Source: Limnospira sp050045915 (GTDB lineage Bacteria > Cyanobacteriota > Cyanobacteriia > Cyanobacteriales > Microcoleaceae). Taken from it: a DNA stretch of 16,828 nt. How positions within the stretch are numbered: position 1 is the first letter of the stretch; each line of letters opens with the position of its first letter. This document shows positions 13,288-16,828 of the stretch, piece after piece. The stretch lies in the NCBI GenBank assembly GCA_050045915.1, contig JBNGCR010000115.1:1-16828 (forward strand). The letters run 5' to 3'. The notes beneath the pieces are model-generated. The model was not told the origin of the DNA, made no database searches, and saw only the letters and a list, made by a program, of their open reading frames with translations. The position numbers and the translations under genes are program-made.

Positions 13288-13845
13288 TCAGTGAGGCGAC
13301 TCGAAACCCGTCTCCGTCCCCGTCCCGGCATGAACTCGCGCCAATTTTTCGTATCGTTGGGCGTGTTCGATCAATCCGGCCACTTCTTCTTCTGAAACCT
13401 CGCGGATTCGTTTGGCGGGAATTCCCACCACCAGCGATCGCGGCGGGATGTCTTTCGTGACCACGGAACCGGCCCCCACGATACTCCCGGCGCCCACCCG
13501 CACGCCGTCCATGATAATCGCCCCGATGCCGATCAAGCTTCCGGGTTCGACCTGTGCCGCGTGGATGACGGCCCGGTGGCCGACGGTGACATCCCGATCC
13601 AAGACCGTGACTTGTCCCGGATCGCCGTGTAAAATTGCCCCGTCCTGGACGTTGGTGCGATCGCCGATGACGATCTTTTCCACATCCCCTCGCAATACCG
13701 CCGCGTACCAAATACTCGCCCCCTCGCCGACTTCCACATCGCCGACGACCACCGCACCGGGGGCGACGAAAGCCGCTTTGGACAGGTCTGGCGGGGGCCA
13801 GCGGCCGATGGCGGGGGAAATGGGAAACTGGGGGGATTGATTCAT
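13288..13845 (-). CDS. gamma-carbonic-anhydrase-like hexapeptide-repeat protein
   Basis: 185 residues from the ATG at 13845, chosen because homologues begin shortly before the hexapeptide coils; the frame continues upstream to 14046 without matching sequence. Left-handed beta-helix repeats are visible (FVAPGAVVVGDVEVGEGASI, then GSLIGIGAIIMDGVRVGAGS). The three zinc-ligand positions of the gamma class are all histidine: H73 (ILHGD), H90 (VGHRAV) and H95 (VIHA). R52/D54 (LRGD) and Q68 (NVQDG) are also kept. A C-terminal helix follows (EEEVAGLIEHAQRYEKLARV). It is probably a soluble trimer of the YrdA/PaaY/CaiE-like group. It is too short to be carboxysomal CcmM, as no RbcS-like repeats are present. 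Carbonic anhydrase activity is possible but is often absent in this group. Confidence 0.9.
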   Translation of the reverse strand: MNQSPQFPISPAIGRWPPPDLSKAAFVAPGAVVVGDVEVGEGASIWYAAVLRGDVEKIVIGDRTNVQDGAILHGDPGQVTVLDRDVTVGHRAVIHAAQVEPGSLIGIGAIIMDGVRVGAGSIVGAGSVVTKDIPPRSLVVGIPAKRIREVSEEEVAGLIEHAQRYEKLARVHAGTGTETGFESPH

Positions 13846-13919
13846 AACTGAAGGGCGATCGCGGACGTATCGGACGAAACGACAAAAATTTTGATCCGTG
13901 TGGATGGAAGACCCACCGT

Positions 13920-13925
13920 TATAAT
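13920..13925 (+). promoter_or_regulatory. TATAAT -10 box before the CxxC/CxxH gene
   Basis: A perfect TATAAT lies 35 nt before the ATG at 13961 in the divergent spacer. No -35 occurs at 16-18 nt; TTGATC at 13891-13896 is 23 nt away, too far for a standard promoter. Confidence 0.4.
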
Positions 13926-13960
13926 AGACTTTACGTCGGTTTGGTGCAAAAGCATTCATC

Positions 13961-14467
13961 ATGAATTCTGCCTTGCAGTACCCTATTTTTGGCTCGGAGA
14001 TTAGCTGTCCCCACTGCCGCCAGAAAATTCCCGCATTGACTCTCACGGATACCTATCTGTGTCCCCGGCATGGTGCCTTTGAAGCCGATCCAAAAACGGG
14101 GGAATTGATCCACCTTCAGTCCGGGCGCCATTGGCGACAGTGGAATGAGGAGTGGTATCGACAGCACACCCACCCCGACGGCATCCGGTTTGAAATCCAC
14201 GAGGCTCTCGATCGCCTGTATACCCAAGGATACCGGGCGACCCGCGTGATCATCGCCCAGCGCTACCGGGATCTGATTGGTTCCTATCTCGAACGCGGCA
14301 CCCCGTGGCGATCGCAGCCCGAGTCCAACCAACCCCGCCTGTACGGTCTGCCCGTGGAATTTAGCCCCGACCCCGAGGAGGAACCCTGCTGGGAGGTGAT
14401 CAATTTCGACCTGGAAAAGGAACAGGGGGTTCCCGTCCGCTATCCGTATTTCCGCTTATTTGAGTAG
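13961..14467 (+). CDS. conserved cyanobacterial protein with Cys/His cluster
   Basis: 168 residues. The ATG start lacks a Shine-Dalgarno but is the first in frame after the promoter-like TATAAT. Residues 16-37 hold CPHC (C16, C19) and CPRH (C34, H37), a plausible metal-binding knuckle. The rest is rich in aromatic and charged residues (HWRQWNEEWYRQHTHPDGIR, 57-76; YPYFRLFE at the C terminus). No signal peptide or membrane helix. I believe it belongs to the cyanobacterium-restricted hypothetical family TIGR02652, from its length, Cys pattern and HPDGIRFEIHEALDRLY segment, but I could not verify this. Function unknown. It is followed after 43 nt by a VOC gene on the same strand, and the pair may be co-transcribed. 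Confidence 0.82.
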   Translation: MNSALQYPIFGSEISCPHCRQKIPALTLTDTYLCPRHGAFEADPKTGELIHLQSGRHWRQWNEEWYRQHTHPDGIRFEIHEALDRLYTQGYRATRVIIAQRYRDLIGSYLERGTPWRSQPESNQPRLYGLPVEFSPDPEEEPCWEVINFDLEKEQGVPVRYPYFRLFE

Positions 14468-14510
14468 GAACCGCACCTGAAAATCGACCGCCACCATTGG
14501 GGAAACGCCG

Positions 14511-14915
14511 ATGCACCACGCTTCCATCCGCACCGCCGACATCCACCGCGCCATCGCCTTTTACGAACAGTTGGGGTTTGAAGTGCGCGATCGCTTCACC
14601 ACCGGCTACACCCTCGCCTGCTGGATGGAGGGACTCGGCGGCCGCATCGAACTGATCCAAATTCCCGAACCTAAACCCGCCCCCGATGCCTTCGGCGACG
14701 AGCATTATGTCGGCTACTACCATCTCTCCTTCGACTTGACGGACTCGACCCCCGACCTCCCCGGTTGGATCGACTCCCTCCGCGATCGCGTCGATTCCCT
14801 CAACGTCCTCCTCGAACCCACCCAACAGGCGATCGGTGAAACGGTTTACGAAGTCGCTTTTATTGCCGATGCGGATGGCCTGCCGCTGGAATTTATCCGC
14901 CGGTTGACGGGTTGA
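14511..14915 (+). CDS. VOC-superfamily (glyoxalase/dioxygenase-fold) protein
   Basis: 134 residues, one bidomain unit. GGGGA lies 7 nt upstream of the ATG. It has paired beta-alpha-beta-beta-beta modules: first half HASIRTADIHRAIAFYEQLG (3-22) to RIELIQ, second half YYHLSFDL (69-76) to GLPLEFIRRL. The four metal-ligand positions of the fold are occupied: H3, E47, H71 and E127, as in glyoxalase I and related metalloenzymes. It is probably a soluble metal-dependent lyase, isomerase or dioxygenase. The substrate cannot be inferred; it lacks enough distinctive sequence to call it lactoylglutathione lyase (GloA). It is the second gene of a probable two-gene unit with the Cys/His protein. Confidence 0.88.
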   Translation: MHHASIRTADIHRAIAFYEQLGFEVRDRFTTGYTLACWMEGLGGRIELIQIPEPKPAPDAFGDEHYVGYYHLSFDLTDSTPDLPGWIDSLRDRVDSLNVLLEPTQQAIGETVYEVAFIADADGLPLEFIRRLTG

Positions 14916-14961
14916 CGGCAAACCGTAACTCGCGATAAAATTTAATCATTAATTCTTCATG

Positions 14962-15004
14962 ATGGAAATATATGAAAAAAATTAATTTTCGCCAATATTT
15001 CCAT
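14962..15004. repeat. large AT-rich inverted repeat
   Basis: ATGGAAATAT (14962-14971) and ATATTTCCAT (14995-15004) are a perfect 10-bp pair. Nested inside are GAAAA (14974-14978) and TTTTC (14986-14990). Together they can form one long hairpin with an asymmetric interior loop. It lies 47 nt after the VOC stop; no T-run follows, so it is not a classic terminator. Confidence 0.55.
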
Positions 15005-15092
15005 ACTATAAGAATCATACCATAGTCAAGTCGAAATAGATAGAGTTTTCAGGAAAATTATCGGGGCAATTCTCACCAAACGTATAAATAAT

Positions 15093-15113
15093 AATTATCG
15101 AAATTCGATAATT
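15093..15113. promoter_or_regulatory. 21-bp palindrome, operator-like
   Basis: AATTATCGAA (15093-15102), one A, then TTCGATAATT (15104-15113) is a perfect 10-bp dyad around a single base. It directly follows a TATAAA (15083-15088) and precedes the start codon of the membrane protein gene by 40 nt. That is the position expected for a repressor operator or a leader hairpin. Confidence 0.5.
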
Positions 15114-15153
15114 TGAGCGTTTCTTGCCCCCAGAAAAGCGTCCAATTAATCAA

Positions 15154-15549
15154 ATGGAGAATCAAAGCGACATGACAGAGAATCAAACCGAAACCCCCCA
15201 AAAATCAGCCCCCCAGGGCATGGGAATCCGGGAGAGAGTGTTCAAACTCCTGGGCAGTTGGAAGCTCAGATTCGGAGCCGTCGGCATCCTGATCATTATC
15301 GTGGGCCTGATCGGCTTTTTCTGGGCTCACATGGTGGCCGGGTTGGGAATGCGGGTGTGGTCCAACAGTTCCGGTGCCACCCCCATCGAGTGCATGATGC
15401 GAGATACCAACGGCGACGAATATGTGAGTTGTAGCGCCATCCTCAACGAGCAGGTCGTCCCCCTCGAATGTGGCTCGAGTATTTTCAATATCGGCTGCCG
15501 GATCAATTACGGGGCGGCGGCGCCGGGAATCCGCAAACGGGATTTGTAA
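15154..15549 (+). CDS. small single-TM protein with four cysteines, unknown
   Basis: 131 residues from the ATG at 15154. A TTG at 15124 and a second ATG at 15172 (125 residues; GGAG 12 nt upstream) are alternatives. Residues 1-38 are polar then basic, with IRERVFKLLGSWKLRF just before the membrane. Residues 40-58 (FGAVGILIIIVGLIGFFWAH, 40-59) form one transmembrane helix. By the positive-inside rule the N terminus is cytosolic. The C-terminal 70 residues would be outside and hold C80, C93, C106 and C115, suggesting two disulphides in a small folded domain (IECMMRDTNGDEYVSC, PLECGSSIFNIGC). I do not recognise the family. An operator-like palindrome precedes it and a strong terminator follows, so it looks like a regulated single-gene unit. 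Confidence 0.72.
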   Translation: MENQSDMTENQTETPQKSAPQGMGIRERVFKLLGSWKLRFGAVGILIIIVGLIGFFWAHMVAGLGMRVWSNSSGATPIECMMRDTNGDEYVSCSAILNEQVVPLECGSSIFNIGCRINYGAAAPGIRKRDL

Positions 15550-15582
15550 ACTGGCAGTTATCCAGCCATCATTTCAGGTTTT

Positions 15583-15622
15583 GGGAACGGGAGTCTAAAC
15601 TGCTGATACGTTCCCTTTTTTT
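15583..15622 (+). terminator. rho-independent terminator
   Basis: GGGAACG (15583-15589) and CGTTCCC (15609-15615) form a perfect 7-bp stem, with AGT/ACT pairing possible in the 19-nt loop, followed directly by seven T. It ends transcription of the four-Cys membrane protein gene 34 nt after its stop. Confidence 0.75.
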
Positions 15623-15662
15623 ATGTTATAAAACGTAGAAAAATTTCTGGGGCGATCGCACC

Positions 15663-16787
15663 ATGTTTGATTGTATCATTGTCGGCACGGGACCAGCCGG
15701 GGCGACGGCGGCTTACCATCTGGCCAAAAAAGGGCATTCAATTTTGGCGATCGACAAAGCCATTCTCCCCCGCTATAAACCCTGCGGTGGGGGCGTTTCT
15801 CCGGTCGTCCAGGATGGGTTCGATTTCGACTTGTCCCCGGCCATTTCTCTGAAAACGAATACCGTCTGTTTTACCTTCAAAAAAGGCGATCCGGCTGCCA
15901 TCGACCTCAAAAACCATCCGATTTGGATGGTCAGGCGAGAAGTGTTTGACTATTTCATTCTCAATCAAGCCGTGGGACAAGGGGCCGCCGTTCGAGATCA
16001 TACCGAAGTCACTTCCATCGAATTTAAAAGCGATCGCTGGTTCGTCAATACGACGAAAGGACAGTATTGCGGCCGTTACTTGATCGCCGCCGACGGCTCT
16101 AAAGGATCGATGGCAAAATGTTTGGGATTCAAAAAGCAGAAAAAAGTGGTTGCGGGCGCTTTAGAGTTAGAAATTCCCCGGGGGAATCGAGGGGACAATC
16201 AAACTTACTTTGAATTCGGCTTAGTCAATAAAGGATATGCCTGGAATTTTCCCAAAGCCGACGGTTTCTCAGTCGGTGCGGGGGCATTTTGGAAAGAACG
16301 CAAGGCACAAAATTTCAAGCAAATCTTGATAGATTACGCCCAGATGTTCGACCTGAATTTAGACGGGGCGACGGAATGCGGACATCCGATCGCAGTTTGG
16401 GACGGAAGCCAAAAATTGCACGCCCAAAATGCCCTGCTGGCGGGGGAAGCGGCCTGCGTGGTCGATCCGTTTACGGCGGAGGGGATTCGCCCGTCTATTT
16501 TCAGCGGTTTGAAAGCGGCCGCAGCGATTCACGATGCGATCGCCGGAAATATGAATGCCTTGGAACGGTACACGGAAATCATGGTCGAAGAGTGGGGAAA
16601 AGAGATGCTTTGGGCGCAGAAATTGGCTCAAATATTTTACCGTTTTCCCCAATTGAGTTATCAAGTCGGAGTCAAACACCATTCAGCGGCGGCGACAATG
16701 AGCCGCATCTTTGCGGGGGAGTTGAGTTATTCAGATGTCGCCAATAAAGGGATCGATTTGATCCGAAAATCGGTGTTGAAGGTTTGA
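15663..16787 (+). CDS. geranylgeranyl reductase family flavoprotein
   Basis: 374 residues. The ATG at 15663 gives MFDCIIVGTGPAGATAAYHL, the N-terminal Rossmann FAD site (G8-x-G10-P-A-G13), with D31 ending the second strand. Family features follow: PRYKPCGGGVSP (36-47), YLIAADGSKGSMAK (139-152), and the C-terminal FAD motif LLAGEAACVVDPFTAEGIRPSIFSG (258-282), interrupted only by a Glu where most members have Asp (GDAA). Members saturate isoprenoid double bonds, for example in chlorophyll phytyl tails, tocopherol or quinones. This protein is shorter than the main cyanobacterial ChlP (about 400 residues) and its N terminus differs from what I remember of ChlP. I therefore call only the family; the substrate is unknown. 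A TATAAA lies at 15627-15632, immediately after the upstream terminator. A HIP1 site lies just before the ATG where a Shine-Dalgarno would be (GGGGCGATCGC). Confidence 0.88.
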   Translation: MFDCIIVGTGPAGATAAYHLAKKGHSILAIDKAILPRYKPCGGGVSPVVQDGFDFDLSPAISLKTNTVCFTFKKGDPAAIDLKNHPIWMVRREVFDYFILNQAVGQGAAVRDHTEVTSIEFKSDRWFVNTTKGQYCGRYLIAADGSKGSMAKCLGFKKQKKVVAGALELEIPRGNRGDNQTYFEFGLVNKGYAWNFPKADGFSVGAGAFWKERKAQNFKQILIDYAQMFDLNLDGATECGHPIAVWDGSQKLHAQNALLAGEAACVVDPFTAEGIRPSIFSGLKAAAAIHDAIAGNMNALERYTEIMVEEWGKEMLWAQKLAQIFYRFPQLSYQVGVKHHSAAATMSRIFAGELSYSDVANKGIDLIRKSVLKV

Positions 16788-16793
16788 GGAGAA

Positions 16794-16828
16794 AAGGGAA
16801 TCGGGAATCGGGAATCGGGAATCGGGAA
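16794..16828. repeat. TCGGGAA heptanucleotide tandem repeat, runs off the window
   Basis: One imperfect unit AAGGGAA (16794-16800) is followed by four perfect TCGGGAA units (16801-16828) up to the last base. It starts 7 nt after the flavoprotein stop. Its total length is unknown. Confidence 0.8.

Noticed and set aside
13288..13845. Assignment as carboxysomal CcmM
   Set aside because: Only the hexapeptide domain is present, no RbcS-like repeats, and no ccm neighbours.
13142..13885. Upstream continuation of the psbY frame to a 289-codon ORF
   Set aside because: Antisense-phase shadow of the carbonic-anhydrase-like gene on the same strand, Arg-rich; PsbY itself is complete at 41 residues.
15663..16787. 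Assignment as ChlP
   Set aside because: Shorter than typical cyanobacterial ChlP, with different N-terminal and FAD-motif details; only the family call is supported.

Overview
The window is chromosomal DNA from a cyanobacterium. Evidence: the octamer GCGATCGC (HIP1) occurs throughout on both strands, psbY (a photosystem II small subunit) is present, and there are cyanobacterial-style short tandem repeats and very large PAS/GAF sensor kinases. Coding DNA is GC-rich with AT-rich spacers. A filamentous, Oscillatoriales-like host is my guess only. A run of exactly 100 N (8912-9011) is a scaffold gap of unknown true size, so the two sides need not be 100 bp apart.

Layout. 1-1177: a secreted protein with two SH3-like repeats (+) and a small secreted protein (-). 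1178-1651: a spacer with a candidate 27-codon ORF. 1652-8911: a signalling block of three co-oriented genes. First is a ~1498-residue soluble sensor kinase (CBS pair, four PAS, three GAF, HisKA_2-type kinase core). Then, after a 463-nt structured spacer with its own promoter-like sequence, comes a REC-kinase protein, and then a second REC-kinase protein whose last codons fall in the gap. 9012-9951: low-complexity repeats and S-formylglutathione hydrolase (-). 10149-10676: an RNase III-fold protein whose catalytic acidic residues look lost (+). 10829-12430: a CPA1 Na+/H+ antiporter (-). 12485-12868: the tail of an IS200/IS605 tnpB with its right-end hairpins (-), truncated next to a heptanucleotide repeat. 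13016-13845: psbY and a gamma-carbonic-anhydrase-like protein (-). 13961-14915: a Cys-containing conserved cyanobacterial protein and a VOC/glyoxalase-fold protein (+). 14916-15153: an AT-rich spacer with two large inverted repeats. 15154-16787: a single-TM four-Cys protein and a geranylgeranyl-reductase-family flavoprotein (+). 16794-16828: a TCGGGAA heptamer repeat running off the end.

How the genes may work together. The signalling block reads as a multi-step phosphorelay. The first kinase has no receiver of its own, while each of the next two proteins starts with a receiver and ends with a kinase core. A flow from kinase 1 to receiver-kinase 2 and/or 3 is the simplest hypothesis, and no DNA-binding output domain is encoded here. 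The remaining genes are a mosaic of housekeeping and stress functions (formaldehyde detoxification, ion homeostasis, photosystem II, isoprenoid reduction) with no evident shared pathway.

I see no CRISPR array, tRNA, rRNA, prophage or recognisable defence system. The most unusual items are the structured leader before the second signalling gene, the degenerate RNase III-like protein, the tnpB/omega-RNA-like relic, and the paired palindromes upstream of the orphan membrane protein.
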